In this document: piece after piece, positions 1-14,300 of the stretch
Layout: each line of letters begins with the position of its first letter
Position numbering within the stretch: position 1 is the stretch's first letter
Assembly: GCF_000003815.2 (NCBI RefSeq)
Contig: NC_049983.1
Coordinates: 15,748,246-15,812,245, forward strand
Length of the DNA: 64,000 bases
DNA from: Branchiostoma floridae
Taxonomy: Eukaryota > Chordata > Leptocardii > Amphioxiformes > Branchiostomatidae
Direction of reading: 5' to 3'
Position numbers and translations under genes: made by a program
The notes under the pieces: model-generated
What the model was told of the DNA's origin: nothing
Seen by the model: only the letters and a program-made list of their open reading frames with translations
The model's database searches: none

Positions 1-2113
1 TCGTCCCTGGTTGCGTGGTTGGAAAAGTGAGATTTTTACCGTGTTGGTTGTGCACCATGCAAAAGTCTGAAATTCCATTTTCGGAATGTGTAAGTTTGGG
101 CATGGATGAACATTAACTATTTTGGATTTCTTAAGCATGTAACCAACCACAGTACCTTAAAGTTATTGAGACGACTTTTCCCACCTTTTTTGGTCTCAGA
201 GTCAGATGGCCCATGTAGTTATTCTGTCACATATGATATATTCAGTACTGATATCTTCCTATTTCAATGTACTGACCTAATGCAGCTGCTAAGTATCCTT
301 ATTGTACCAATGATATTCATTAAAGATTTATTTCTGGAGTGTTATATCACTTGACACTGGAAGGTTAATTGCATAATTTGAAAAATTATATTTTTACAGT
401 AGTTCCATAGACAATATGAATAGTGGTAGGCCCCATCCAGCAGCATTAGGGTGGTATGATATTTTATTCAATCCGTCCAACTAAAACCTAAATCTCCTGA
501 AGTACCTAAGCCAAATTTTACAGCAGAATTTACTACTCAAAATGTCCTTGTCAATCCCATTCATAAATGGCAAGCTGCTGGCAACTTTAAAAAGTTCAGA
601 AAGCTGATGCAGTCAGAGTGAACACCCAGCAAACATCCCACAAAATCAATGAGCAGTTGCTTAGAGGAGGAAACAATTTCATCATATTTTTGCAGTGACA
701 AAATGCAACAAAGGATACCAAATTTAAAACAAAACAAAGCCTCTACCACTTAACCCTGCCCGTACTATAGATTAAGCAGGCCCCCAAATCAAGCAAAATT
801 ATGACTAGCCCCAAACTACAAATTACCTGCATACAATACGGAAATGGCATCCCCAACGAAACAACAAGAAACAGGAAAAATCATACACATACCTTTGTCT
901 TACACTCAAGCTCTATACATTTCTCCTCCACTTTAGAAAGTTGTATCTTCTGCTGATTGCCAAACAGGGTAAAGGAACTTGTACCAGAACTTTAAACTCA
1001 GTACTACACAGCTCTCAAAACACCACAAACTCGGACTAAGAAGCAAACTCAAACTGTACCTAACAAATACAGCAACAGATACTAGCTAGACTAGGTATGT
1101 CATCTGGCAGGTCAGACACTGTTGATACAAAGTAACCTGATACATTGAAGGTGGCCCAGGCCAGATGATGGTTTTAGGTGTAAACTTAAAGACCTCTCAA
1201 TCTACCAAAACAGATGATGGTTCTACATATAAACCCAAACGTCACCTGTTTTTACAACCAAGCAGATATTGGGAGGATGCCCCAACCACACAAATACAGG
1301 GTCAACCTATACAGTATCAAGTTGAAGCACTAGGAGGCCCAAAATCAAACATGACCACCAGGACACCACCAACAATTCACGTACCAAATAGCAACACAAT
1401 GGCACCTTGCATTCCGGAGATACAGCGCACGCCCCGTGCCCGCACAAAAAGTAACCTAAAATGTCAAGTTCAAGCACCAAGGGCGCCAAAATCAAAATTG
1501 AGAATTATTCAGCCACCGCCAACACATGTGCAAAATATCATCGCGCCAGCACCAACCGTTCAGAAGATATAACTCCGGAAATACCCCTCCCGGACACAAA
1601 ATTCGACCTGCCGGGTCAAGTTCAAACGCGACAAGGCCCAAAGTCAATCCTAGGCAACAAGCAACAACCCCCCACCAATGCACCAAAAATCGTGGCAATC
1701 GCGCGTATCGTTCTGGACACACAGCGCCAAAAGTGCCCCCAAAACACCAAAAATGCCACCTGCAATGTCAAGTTCAAGCGCCAGGAGGCCCAAAATCAAA
1801 CCTGAGTGTCAGGCTACCACCCTCAACCCACGTACCAAAAATCGTTGTGCTCGCACCATCCGTTCTCGAGATACAGCGCCCTAAATCCCCAGCTTCCAAA
1901 TTTCCCCACGCCCGTGAAAACCATACCTGCATACATGCAGGTAAAAAACTATGGTCACGACTTTTTTTGGTGTGCGTCTTTTACGCAGTCTTTTACTGTC
2001 TTTTATATTGCACCTTTCGCTCCCGGTTTGGAAATATAACCGCAACAGTATGATATTCTTAGGACACAGTTTGCTGCGTAGCCAATATATGTACACTACT
2101 TCTCTACCTACAG
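1..2113. other. Intron or upstream sequence of fibrocystin-L
   Basis: No exon supported here. The first exon I can place begins at 2114 in mid-protein, so this is presumably an intron of the same gene. Apart from the 150-bp tandem repeat (1316-1895) I see only AT-rich, low-information sequence. Confidence 0.5.
1316..1895. repeat. Tandem repeat, about 150-bp unit, four copies
   Basis: Units begin near 1316, 1463, 1615 and 1767 with (G/A)TCAAGTT(C/G)AAGC, followed by a shared GGCCCAAAATCAA, then CCACC..CCAAC, then GT(A/T)CCAAA and a late GAGATACAGCGC. Spacing is 147-152 bp. The copies are diverged, and the open frames across them are a product of base composition. Confidence 0.75.
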
Positions 2114-5100
2114 GCCGTCCAATGAGGAGACGTACAGTGTTCACGTGACCATAGACGGCGTGAGCCTGGAGAATCTAGGCGGATCCTACTGTAGCCCAGA
2201 GTGCACCTTCCAGGTAACGACTTGTCTCACCGTACAATATGCGTTCACAACAGAAAACTAAGGGCATCCTCCTCACAGTTGTATAAGTGTTTGAACGTCT
2301 TGTGACTGCAATTTTGTTGTACATCCTAGTTGACTGTTGAAAAGTTCAACCATAGCTTCACTGAAATTCTACAAAATGACAATAAGACAACATTACGAAT
2401 CTGGCAGGGTCTTGGCAATGTTCTGAATAAAGATCCTTGACATTCTTAAGCAATTGGAACGTGTAATAGAATATCTTTGCTTATGCATAGTAGAAAAGAT
2501 GTGCGAATGCGACTTGGTGGCACAATACTTACTAACCTGCTGCTCATGTTTTTTTTTGTTCTTCTTTACAGTATACTGACGACAAGACACCGACCATCAC
2601 AGGTGTATCTCCGCGCTCGGTTGTCCCAGGTATATCTAGCCTTTATACACATAGTCTTACTTCATCCAAGCAGCTCAAAGTTCAAATAGGACAAGATTAG
2701 TACACACCTAGCGGAGAGCGTCAGTATAGCAATTTTACAAAGTATCACTGTTCAGACCATATGCTCATCAATCTTTAAAATCACGATTGGTAGTGCACTA
2801 TAATTTGGTTTGATCTAAAAAGATACTGAAATGATGATAACGATGTGTTTGTCTAAGATATACAATATTTTGATGCCGTAGCTCTTTAAAAAAAGGTGTT
2901 GAAATCAGAAGCTATATTGACATGTAACTTGGTCCAACATGTAGTTGAGACTGTCTAAAATTTTGTGATTTCTGTGATTAGAAATATTACTTTTTCATGT
3001 TGATCAAAAGAGTAATGCTTAGCACATTGCCCATCTTACAGGTGAGATAGTGACGATCTCAGGCCGGATATTCACAGAGAAGTACATGGAGCCAGATCCG
3101 GATGTGCGGAAGATACAGGGGTGAGTACAGGGGAGTGGCATCTTTCAGTTCAGCCTGGATGACTCCCCTCTTCTTTAACCTTGATAATCTAGTAGTATTT
3201 AATTTCATGTATTCATTTATAGTTACTGGCAAATGTCGTGCGGGACCTGTTGTATTATCTAGTTTGTACCTCGATTTATCGGCACATTTTCGTGTATGCA
3301 TCACAAAGAATCAGGTCCGATACTCTCAGTCTATCTGTTCTAAAGTTAAGCAAAGCACTGCATATGGTGAAAGCAAAATTTTCATCGCATTCTTATCCTT
3401 TTTCTGCCAACTCTAGGCCTGTAATTCTGACTGAAAAGACAGAAGAAAAGTTGGAAAACTGTAACCTGCTGAACCCGACAACAAAGAAACCGTAAGTACA
3501 ACGTTTGCCTTACTTGCAAATGGCGTTAGAAAGTTGTGTTTATGCATTGATATTTTAGTTTGTTTTGATATGAAAACAAATGATTCACATCATACTGTAA
3601 AACATTGTCGTTCTTTAGATACGGCATAGCCTTGGACACTGATTCAGCTACACAGGGAAGTTTGACGTGCAGAGTAGAACACAGCTTCATAGGTAAGTTT
3701 GTGTGACACCACATTACTTGAACCATGGCGGATAAAATACTTTTAGTGCGTTTCGAACTTAAGGGATTCTTTTTATTATGCTTCTACGTTTTACTTATCT
3801 AGGGGATTAACTTTTTAATGCCGTGTTAAAAGAACAATTTTTTGCTGTATGTGAAAAGTGAGTTTTGTGATTTCAGTAGAAATATTTAATGGTCTTGGGG
3901 AGGTTTTATAGATGGCGACTTTGGTGTTGATACTTATTACCAACTTGAACTGGCGTATCCAAATGAAACAGGTATCCTTTTTTCTATTTCCTTTGTAGGG
4001 AATCTAAACGCCAGCTACATCGTGTCGGATCTCGGAAGGTTTGTAAGATTACGTCAATGGATAAGTCCTTGCCAAGTGTAATGGTCAATGGAGTTAAAAA
4101 GAAGATGTAAAAATCATTAGTTTTATGATTAATGTTAAACAAGTTTTACAAAAAGGCAACTTTCAAGGAAATGGGCTCATGATTAAGAATAGTTTAAAGG
4201 ACTAGCTAGAATTGGATGGAAATAAACTCGGAACAACCACTAGCATCGTTTGTACTGCAGGTCACGAATTGAGGAAAGTGCTTTGCAGACTAGCGCCAGT
4301 GGAGAACGCTATCTGATCCAGACACATGCAGGTAAGGAATTTGCAACCTCCGGATGATAATCCTAATATATTCAATGCTCAACGGTTGCATAAGTTATTA
4401 AGTACAGGTTAAAGCTATTAACTTTGGATGGGAAAGAGCAAGTTTTACAGTTCCAAGTTCGCATGTTGTGACTATTGCACATGCGAACTTGGAACTGTTC
4501 ACATACGTACTACGGAATGTTGGATAGCTTATTGTCTATTGGCGTAAATGGCATGAATTAATGTACGAATTCCCATTGAGCTTTTTCAACATAAGTGACT
4601 ACACCCCTACGCGTTGTATTATTATATATACGCTTGAAGCTTTGAGCTTGAGTTATTCAATCTTCTCTGTCTACGAACATATTTTGCTACTTTAGTATTC
4701 TTGGTAAAATACTACGTACCATGTAGGTTGTGACTAACACTAGACAAATTCTTTTTGACAGAAATTCTAACCGTCAGTCCCTCAAAAGGAAGTACAGCAG
4801 GGGGTACATTGGTCACCATCCAAGGAAGGTACTTTATGGAGAACGCCAACGTATCTGTCCAAGGTATATATGATGTAGATTTCATTCACTAACTCACCAT
4901 GAGTCATGCAGTTTCAAACTGGTATTTTCGCAAAAAATGGAATTCTATTATCGTTTCATCAAGCACGAAGAAAGTATAACATATAATAAAAGCAACACTT
5001 GGTACTACTAATTTGATACATATCTGTAAGCTGAAAGTTAATGGTCTGACATTTATATCAATCTTGGCAACTATACGCAAAAGTAGTTAGCGGTATCCGT

Positions 5101-5317
5101 GCCATAATTGCAATGAAACAATGCTATAGTTAATGAGCGTGTCAGAACAACCAATACAATGCAATTTTTAGTGAAATGCTTCAATCTTAAAGTAACGGAA
5201 TGGGCTCTGTGTCCTTCTCAGGTGTCATCTGTGACGTCCTGTCTGTCTCACCTGTGGAGATCACCTGTCGAACACGTGCAAAACCACCTGGCACGAGACG
5301 AAAACAGCTCTATCCTG
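2114..5317 (+). CDS. PKHD1L1: Fibrocystin-L exons 1-9 as seen: two N-terminal IPT/TIG repeats
   Basis: Nine short exons. Exon 2572-2629 opens an IPT/TIG repeat with the typical start TPTITGVSPRSVVPG, continued in 3042-3120 (EIVTISGRIF). Exon 4762-4863 opens the next (ILTVSPSKGSTAGGTLVTI, then GRYF), and 5222-5317 closes it with CDVLSVSPVEITCRT. IPT repeats are immunoglobulin-like beta-sandwiches in cell-surface receptors and fibrocystins. Exon 2114-2213 carries SYCSPECTF and is probably the tail of an earlier repeat whose start lies before the window. Phases join cleanly, for example 2114-2213 into 2572-2629. The exon at 3999-4038 is only 40 nt; I trust it because its borders and phase fit, but it is the weakest of the group. 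Confidence 0.8.
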
Positions 5318-8300
5318 GTAGGCTTATATCCTTAATCGCTTTATTTTTAAACTTGAAAAAAACGTTCCAGTACCAATATATAATGAATGATAACTATGAT
5401 AAACCAATCGTGTTATGTTTTAAGGTGAACAGGTAATATATAAAAGAAGGGAAAATCCACAATGTCCATATCAAGTTCCATCCTAAAATTCAATATGCTG
5501 GGCAAATCCGCGAAGAATGAAGAACACAATAATGATTGTTTAAGTCTGTAAATGATTTTCTTCTCACTCACTTTCAAGATAGTTTTATAAAGTATATGAG
5601 ATAAGTAATGTGCACTGCAGTATTCAGCTTTTAGTCTATCTCGACATTTGTATATCACTCATGCTGAAAAAGATACATGTTTCTTCGCCAATTATGTTTC
5701 GACGTTCTTCTTATCAGGAAACCGAGGACTTCTCTACGAGATCTGGACAAAAACTTTCACTTCTGACGTTCGTGACGTCACCAAGCTTCCATCAACATCC
5801 GGGGACTACAAATCCTTCTTCGCCCCAGAAGCCGCAAACCCACCGAAGGTTATTTCTATCATAATCTACTAGTAGTTTGATGTTTAACAAATTAAATATC
5901 ATTTAGTAATGAGGTGACAGTTTGAAAACAAGAACACTCAAAAACCCCTCTAAAGTATGATACAATACACAAATTTCATAGATTGCACCAGTTTTTGTCA
6001 CGCGTACGGTAAAATTTACTGTAAAAGGACAAGAATTATCACTTTCTGTGTATATAATGATACCTTAGTCTTGAACGAAACGTAGCTATTTAATACACAG
6101 GCTGTACATATTGTTTTAAAACATGCCGCCTTATGTAACGAATGTAGTCAATCTTAATAGCATCAGGATGGCATTTGATGCAAGAGAACAAACAGAAAAT
6201 AGTAAATAACAACAACAATGAAAATTATTTTCCATCCAGGCCGTGACTGGAGAGTGGAACCGATACAGCTTTAGACTCAGTGGGTTTTTCGTGCCACCGG
6301 TTACAGCCGAATATACCTTCTGGATCTACTCAGACGATCAGAGCGTTCTCTCCCTGAGCGACTCGGACAGGAAGGAAAATAAGGTTAGAGACTAATGTTT
6401 TAATTGTAGGTTATCATTTGCTTGTATACCAACACAATACGTGATAAGGAGCTTACTAACAGTGGTTAATCTGTTTTATTTACAAGGATATCGCATTATA
6501 AACTCTGACCTCCGAATACACTCACTTATTTGTATATACATAACTGTCACTGATGTGTAATATTCCCGCTATCTATGTATGTTTTCCGCGTCTATATGTT
6601 TTATCTCAAAACATCAAAGATTGCTGTCTTGAGAGTAAGTGTAATGTCCTTCTCAAATAAATACTAACAGCGATGCGAATGCAGAGTAGTTACAATATAT
6701 TAATCAAATCAGACATTCTATTTCGTAGCTAAAATTATACATCAGTTTAAAGAAACATCACCCATGTAACCATTGTATCGTATGTGATAAAAGAACACAT
6801 AAATGTCATAGCCCATTCATATTGCTCAGCTAGTAGGCAATGAAATGGATGGTGATGTCCAGGAGAGAGTGTGTTCAGCACCAAGGGCAGGTCTCATTCC
6901 AATAATGAACAGACAGTTAACGTTTAAAAGTAACTGTGCTTTCTTTATTGCTTTGTCTCAAAACAGGTTGAAATTGCTGAATGCCCATCCTACACATCCA
7001 GCTACTTCACAAACCGGTCCCAAAAGTCAGTGAAGCTCCCTCTAGCGGCCGGCGAGCGGTACTACATGGTATCCGTGGCGCATGACTATGGTGGCCCAGA
7101 CTACGTCAGTGTCGGGGTGCAGATACACAGCTCCGCGTTCTGCACGGCAGATTCAACCANNNNNNNNNNNNNNNNNNNNNNNNNNNNNNNNNNNNNNNNN
7201 NNNNNNNNNNNNNNNNNNNNNNNNNNNNNNNNNNNNNNNNNNNNNNNNNNNNNNNNNNNNNNNNNNNNNNNNNNNNNNNNNNNNNNNNNNNNNNNNNNNN
7301 NNNNNNNNNNNNNNNNNNNNNNNNNNNNNNNNNNNNNNNNNNNNNNNNNNNNNNNNNNNNNNNNNNNNNNNNNNNNNNNNNNNNNNNNNNNNNNNNNNNN
7401 NNNNNNNNNNNNNNNNNNNNNNNNNNNNNNNNNNNNNNNNNNNNNNNNNNNNNNNNNNNNNNNNNNNNNNNNNNNNNNNNNNNNNNNNNNNNNNNNNNNN
7501 NNNNNNNNNNNNNNNNNNNNNNNNNNNNNNNNNNNNNNNNNNNNNNNNNNNNNNNNNNNNNNNNNNNNNNNNNNNNNNNNNNNNNNNNNNNNNNNNNNNN
7601 NNNNNNNNNNNNNNNNNNNNNNNNNNNNNNNNNNNNNNNNNNNNNNNNNNNNNNNNNNNNNNNNNNNNNNNNNNNNNNNNNNNNNNNNNNNNNNNNNNNN
7701 NNNNNNNNNNNNNNNNNNNNNNNNNNNNNNNNNNNNNNNNNNNNNNNNNNNNNNNNNNNNNNNNNNNNNNNNNNNNNNNNNNNNNNNNNNNNNNNNNNNN
7801 NNNNNNNNNNNNNNGCAAGTACGTACATCTACATTGTCTCGGCAAATGATAGCAATAAAGTAGGCAATACAAAGTAGAGAAAACTGTTTATAGTTAACTT
7901 AGCAAAAATTATCACATATTTAGCTTTGAAGCTGGTGGTATTGTTTTGATGTAGTAAATATTCATTATTATAATGCAAATTTAGTAATCATCAGATTTGC
8001 TGATGATTACGTACACAGATAGCACATAAGCTAAGCATACATATTGCAACATATAGAAATAAGTTGTGCCGTCATTTGCAAAACAGCTCCGCGCGGCGCG
8101 CGCGTGGTGTACTGCAGCGCACAATGGCAGACGAATCAGATCGGTTTGTCTGACTCTCTGTTTAGTAAAAAGTCTTCACATTTGAGCACTCGAGAATAAA
8201 GAGATAGTAGCGAAGGACTCGTGGAGGATAATACCTTACAGGTTTGTCAAACAACAGCATTCATACAGGGCCGTATCATATTGGTGCGCCAGTCTTTAGT

Positions 8301-11300
8301 CATCATCGGTCGACGTGATCAAATGTAGACATGTTCGCACATGTCTACACACGACGGGGTTATACCGCCCCTTACGGGGTGACATACCCTTTCGTAGGCT
8401 AATTACAAGACGGGGATGCGCCAGGTCTCCCGTCCGGGTGAATGATGTAATTCACCATGTGGCTGATACGAGACAGAGGTTCGCCAGGCCTCCATCCGGG
8501 TGATTTGAAGTGAATCACCAACTCCCGACAGAAGGATTTGCACCAACGCACACCGCACCATCGCACGTGTGGGGGTTCTTTAACGTGCATGGGGTATGGC
8601 TCTCCCCATACACGGGACCTCCATTTAACGTCCTATCCGAGGGACGACTCATTTTTCACTTGAGTAAAGTGAGGAAAGTCGTGTAAAGTGCCTTTCCCAA
8701 GGGCACAAGACCGGCATCACGGTAGGCGGATTCGAACCGGCGACCTCTCGATCACGGGCCGAATACAATACCACTGTGCTACGCGGCCCCACGACACAGT
8801 CTTTAGTGGTTTACCTTTTCACGCACATCGAGGGAGGTGGCAGAATGTTCTAACAACCATTGGCTTTGTTTACATTTATAATCAAGTGTATCTACCTACC
8901 TCCGGCCTTTTTGTACCGATCGTGTTTTCGTGGCGTCTCTGGCTTGGCCAAAGCTTGGCTGCGGGAAAGATGGAGAGCTCAAGGCAGCATCAAAACTGTC
9001 GTCTTCAAGATATGCCGAGCACAGAACAGATCGCTAAGCTGGCGAAAAATACAATCTCGTCCGACGAACCTGCCTGACCAACTATTCCCACGAACCAACA
9101 ACTTTGGGCAACTGACACCATCCTTAGAAATGTCTTAGTAATATCCCACAACACACTGCAAAGTATGTTGAGAGAATAAGGCAAAATTTCACGACGAAAC
9201 AGTCTAGAAATGGCTGTAAACACAATAGCTTCCCGCCATCATTTTGAGCCTGTTTGTTCTTCGAATAACGTCATTTCCGGTTTCTAGCCAGGCGGGTAAA
9301 ATGATCCCAGAAGCGCGACGTTCAAAAACCCCCAAAATGTGCAGATATCAAGAAGATGGTGTAAATATTTTGTTTACGTTATATCATGTTAATGTTGTGT
9401 AATCCTTTCAGGTATTTTGTAAGATGATTTGTGTATATGTGACTCAGATTACTTTTGGTTCTGTATTGAGTAATAGTAATATGCGTCTTTTTGTTATCTC
9501 TTTCCAGACGATAGCGATACAGATACCTGACGAAAGTAATGGACCGGAGGAGTTTTCCCTCCTTTGGGACGGCGTCAGGTCCAAACCTATTCCTACTGCT
9601 GCCACAGCCCTACAGGTAGGTGAATCGTAGAAACCGATACGATGCATATTTATTGATAGTGACACTAGATGTTGAGTGACTATCCATTCAATACTATTCA
9701 TTTTAAAAAGTCTCCATCTAATTACGGTAAATAGTTTCCTAGTCATAAAGTGTGCTACGTTCGGAGTGTACTTGTGCATATGAATGCGCGTGTGTGTGTG
9801 TGTGTTTGCATGGGCGAGAGATAGGGGAGTGGGGTGGGGAGAAATATAGACAGGGACGGACACACGTTTGGGCACTTATCAATGGCTTATTCACCATTGA
9901 ACAGATCCAGGAGGCAGTGGAAGCCATGTTGACAGTTCAGTGTGTACAGCCTGTGCCCTCAGATGTCCTGTTCCACCGTGATTACGAGACGGTGCATGGC
10001 ACCGTGTGGGGTACCCTGTCACGGGACACCGAGCCGTACTGCGGACGGGCGTCCCTCCGTCTCCCCGCCTACCTTTTCGGGCACGGTCGGGTGAAGATGC
10101 GTGAGGATAGTGAGGCCATCCCCATGTTTGACGTTGACGACTACCCGATTGTAAGGCTTAGTAACGATTTATGACATTAATCATTCTTCAAAGCTTCTGT
10201 CGAGTTTTAAAAACGTCCAAACAAGAAAACCTCTAGCTAACTAGCAAGGCCGGATCTTGGTCTTTTACCTTGACCGGAGTGTATCACGGCTACACATGCG
10301 CACTGAAATATGAGGACAAGGATCCTAGACAATATTTTTGCCTTACTCATGCACGACTGTCATTTATAAGGGCTAAAGCAGTATAACACTACAATGCGAG
10401 GTTGTTTCTATACGTCTACATGTACACAATGCAATATACTTATCTGTGTGTGACAGGTGTGCCTCGCCTACAAGGGCCATGTTGCCCGAAGTCTTGCTGT
10501 CCAGCTCCGGTACCACAACAAGTTTGTTGATGACATCAGAACGGCGTGGAGGCACTATCAAATCTTCCCAGAAGCCACAGAAGATGAAAAGTAAGTCTTG
10601 TCTTACCGTCTTGCGGAGAAGCCTTTACTATCAGATAGTATACTTAGTGTGCATAATCTGCTATAATACAGACTTATGTCTGCTTTAACATCAGCTAAAG
10701 CAGTGATCTTGTAGTCCCCAGTGTCTTTTCCCATATCCCTAAGTAAATCCATTGGCAACACATCTAACATCCCTACCATGCATTTTAGCGATGTAAATTC
10801 AAGGATTTTCAGTTCCATGTATGGATATGTAAACTCATATTGCGCAGCAAACTCCAGCAAAAATCAATCATTGTAAGACATAAATATTTAGGGTCACTTC
10901 TTGTTGATACGGTTTAAACATTTTTAAAGATTTACGGACTATAATCATTTGGAAAAAGCCTATTGGAATAGATATTCATTTCTTGTTGATTTCCTAACTG
11001 CAGATGGCAGTACACCTGCGCAGATCTCCGCAACCTCACGCAGGATGATCAGTTTTTTAACGACCGGAAGAAGCAGGGAACGAGACTGCACGTTTTGTGG
11101 ATTCACATTGGCGTCATTTCCGGTCGGCCGGCGTATGTTGATGAGTTTTTCATTGCAGCAAGTCCAGTTTCCGGTAAGCAGAAACTATGATGTTCTCTCT
11201 TTTCATATCAGTATTGCGCTGACGTTAAGCTAACTTCCATATAATGATAAAATGATAGTCTACTTTTAGATAAATCCTGAAAAGTAACGTTAGCACGTTT

Positions 11301-14300
11301 ATTTGTTGATATTCAAGTTGATTTGAAACAAGCCAATTATTACATGATTATATACAGTTTGTTATCATTTGCACATCAGGTAGATTCATTGGTGATGAAA
11401 TAAAACACGGTGTAATATTTTTTTTAGTGGCCCAGTCGAACGACACAGTACCTGCTCGTCCGGGTGGTAGTATCATCAAAGACCTGACGGTTACACAGAC
11501 TGATAAGGATGTATACACATTGACCTTTAACCCTGCCGGGTGCGCAGGCGCGATACCGTTGCTCGCCGTGGCCGACATGACGGCAACAGCTGGTGACGTG
11601 ACAGCAGAAAGTAACGTCGTCATGTACTCAGACGCAGTGGAAGGACCCACGTGGGTGATCATGGTGGTGAGGAGGTCACGTGCAACGCCGGAAGTAGGGG
11701 GCTACTTTAGCATAGGATACAATGAAAGTTACGTAACAGGTAGGTTATTATCTGAATCTTCAAATATTTCTGTTACTGTGAAAGTTTATCTGCGTCGATA
11801 GAATCATTCTGAAACAAGACTGGATCGTGACCTCCAACGCAGCCAAAAACTGAGCTGATTTTTTTCGACTGAACAGCACTACTCAGGGACTCTTTATCAT
11901 TAAGAATGCGAAATCCACCGGTCGTGTGACATCACATCACGGCAATTTTGCCCCAAAAAAGACAGATGATCATACATTTCAGAAAGTTTATGAGATCTTC
12001 CTTCTATTTTCTGTCTTATTGCATTTCTGAACATCCACACTCAGTACTATGTACATGTAGTCTCCGTTCCATCACTACCCTAAGACTACAAGGGTTGCTG
12101 TTAAGTCCTCTACTATTAGCCAATAAACCATTGAGAGACTTTGAGACCTATTTGATAGGCTTATCGCTTTTAGTCTCTCAGAATCTTTGACTTCGGTTGC
12201 CATGTCTGTTTCAGTCAGTGCACAGGTTAGTGCCCATGACCTACAGACCTTGCTGCTGGACAAGTATCCAGAGTTACGTGGTTACGGCCTACATGTGGAC
12301 AAACATGGCGACTGCGTTAGTCCAGAGTGGACGCTAACCTTCACAGGGGGTCCATGTGATTCACCAGACTTCCAGGTATTAAGACACCACTTGGTGGCCA
12401 TGATTCCCTGGCAAATTGTTCTCCCTATAACCAACGAAGTAAGTCTGGTAGGAATAGTATATAACATTGATTTCGTACTTGTTTGCTGGTACTTTTATTC
12501 ATAGATATTTTGTAAAACTGTTTTACATTTGAAAATAGAAGATACCTCAACATTCAATTTTTAATCTTCAAACAATTGATTGATCTTTCAATCGCTTTGA
12601 AGGTTTTCAATGTGTCTCTTAATGGTGATGACCCGCAAGTGATAAACTACATCATCGACGGCGGGGTCATCTTGTCTCCAATACCAGGGGACATGTTAGC
12701 GACGCCGCATATGGAACCTCAGGTGGGCACGTTTACTAAGCAAACAAACGAAAAGAGAGACAGGCATTGTGATATTTTACCCACTGGATCCTGAAAGGTC
12801 TATTGCATACTACTATTACTATCATACATGATAGCAAAAATAAGACACCATATGATGAATTGGATATTGTCTTTCTTAAAGGTTACTGTGACTGTGAACG
12901 ACATCCCGTCTACCTGTTACCATGGTGACTGTACGTTCTACTATACGACCGTCTCCATGCCAACCGCCACAACAGTCAACCCTTCCTCTGGTAACTTTAT
13001 TTTCCATCGATCAAGTTTGATTATTGCTACAAATGACAGCTTTGATTCCATTCAGCAAAGTTATAGTACTACATGTTTCCTTTTCATATATGTTATTTTC
13101 AGGCTATGATACTCTTCTCACTTTAAGAGCTTTCTGACACTGCACTAACTAAATGATCACAGGTAGCATATCTTAGAAGTGTTTTTTTGTGTGAAATATT
13201 CGTATAATGTTTTTCTATCCCTTTGCAGGTTCCGCAGGTAAAACAATAGAAGTCACTGGCTCTGGATTTCCAAACGAATTGGGTGCCATAAATGTCACAG
13301 TGGGTGACGTCACCTGTGATGTGGTCTCCGTGACGTCGACAAGTGTCAGGTGCACTGTCGGGCTGATGACGTCTGGCGGCGTGCACCATGTTGTTGTTTA
13401 TGTCCATCCCCATGGTTACGCTATAAACTTGCAAGGACCCCTGACGTTTACCTACAGCGTGAATCTTACAGGGATTCAGCCTATTAGAGGTAGCACTGCT
13501 GGTAAGTCACATGATTGAGTTGTGGTTTTATGTGATTCGAACAAGTCATCTCGTAATCTGGAATGCGCACGTGCTAGGTCAAGAGTAGCATTCTAGAATT
13601 GTTATTTCAATGCATTTGTAGCAGCATTAGGTGCATGTTGTGATAAACTTAAGGAATTGTACGTGAAACTTATTCTTTCATTCAGGGGGAACACTTCTGA
13701 CTCTGCACGGGGATGGTATCAACAACGCCACCGTGTGGATCGGAAAAGAACTCTGCACTTCCGTCGAAGAGGATAACTCTGGTTCTGGGACGATACAGTG
13801 CACAACGCCTGCAATAGTAAGTACTTTACAACATTTTCTGCTTGGTTATTTTTACTGCTTGAAGTTACAAAACACTTACAATTTATCAATATCCTACATT
13901 TATGCTTTTAAATTTTGTTTTAAACCCTTTTGTGATCAATTACACAAAAGACAGAGTACAAAAGCTCGTCTAGTCAATGGCAGTTTCCAGTTTCTAATAG
14001 AGAATAAAAGCAGCCACTAGCTTCCGTGGTTAATCCACATCATTTAATTTTGATATTTTCTCTGATAGGTGGATAATGTTAACACTGTGGCTAACGTCAC
14101 GGTAGAAGTGGGTGGGGCCAGCGCCATGTTGGAAGGCGCATTTACATACGGCCCTTCCATTACACCTGTCGTCACGGTTTCCATGCCAACGAACGTTTCA
14201 GTGTCAGGTGAGTAACACTTCGTTCTTACACATTAAACCATCATGAATATCATATTTTAATTCACAATTGACATTCAAAATTTTGCCATGTAACTAAACT

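Noticed and set aside
1165-2053. Overlapping open frames in several phases on both strands
   Set aside because: Pro/Thr/Lys-rich readings of a GC-richer tandem repeat, with no splice signals or domain.
7030-7872. Long open frames across the N block on both strands
   Set aside because: They are open only because N carries no stops; only the first part on the plus strand (to 7159) is a real PA14 exon.
8722-8796. tRNA-like sequence with good box A and box B on the minus strand
   Set aside because: Part of a 496-bp unit with target duplication and a long tail; a SINE head, not a working tRNA gene.
10603-10860. 85-residue minus-strand frame in an intron
   Set aside because: No splice or domain support; antisense to fibrocystin-L introns.
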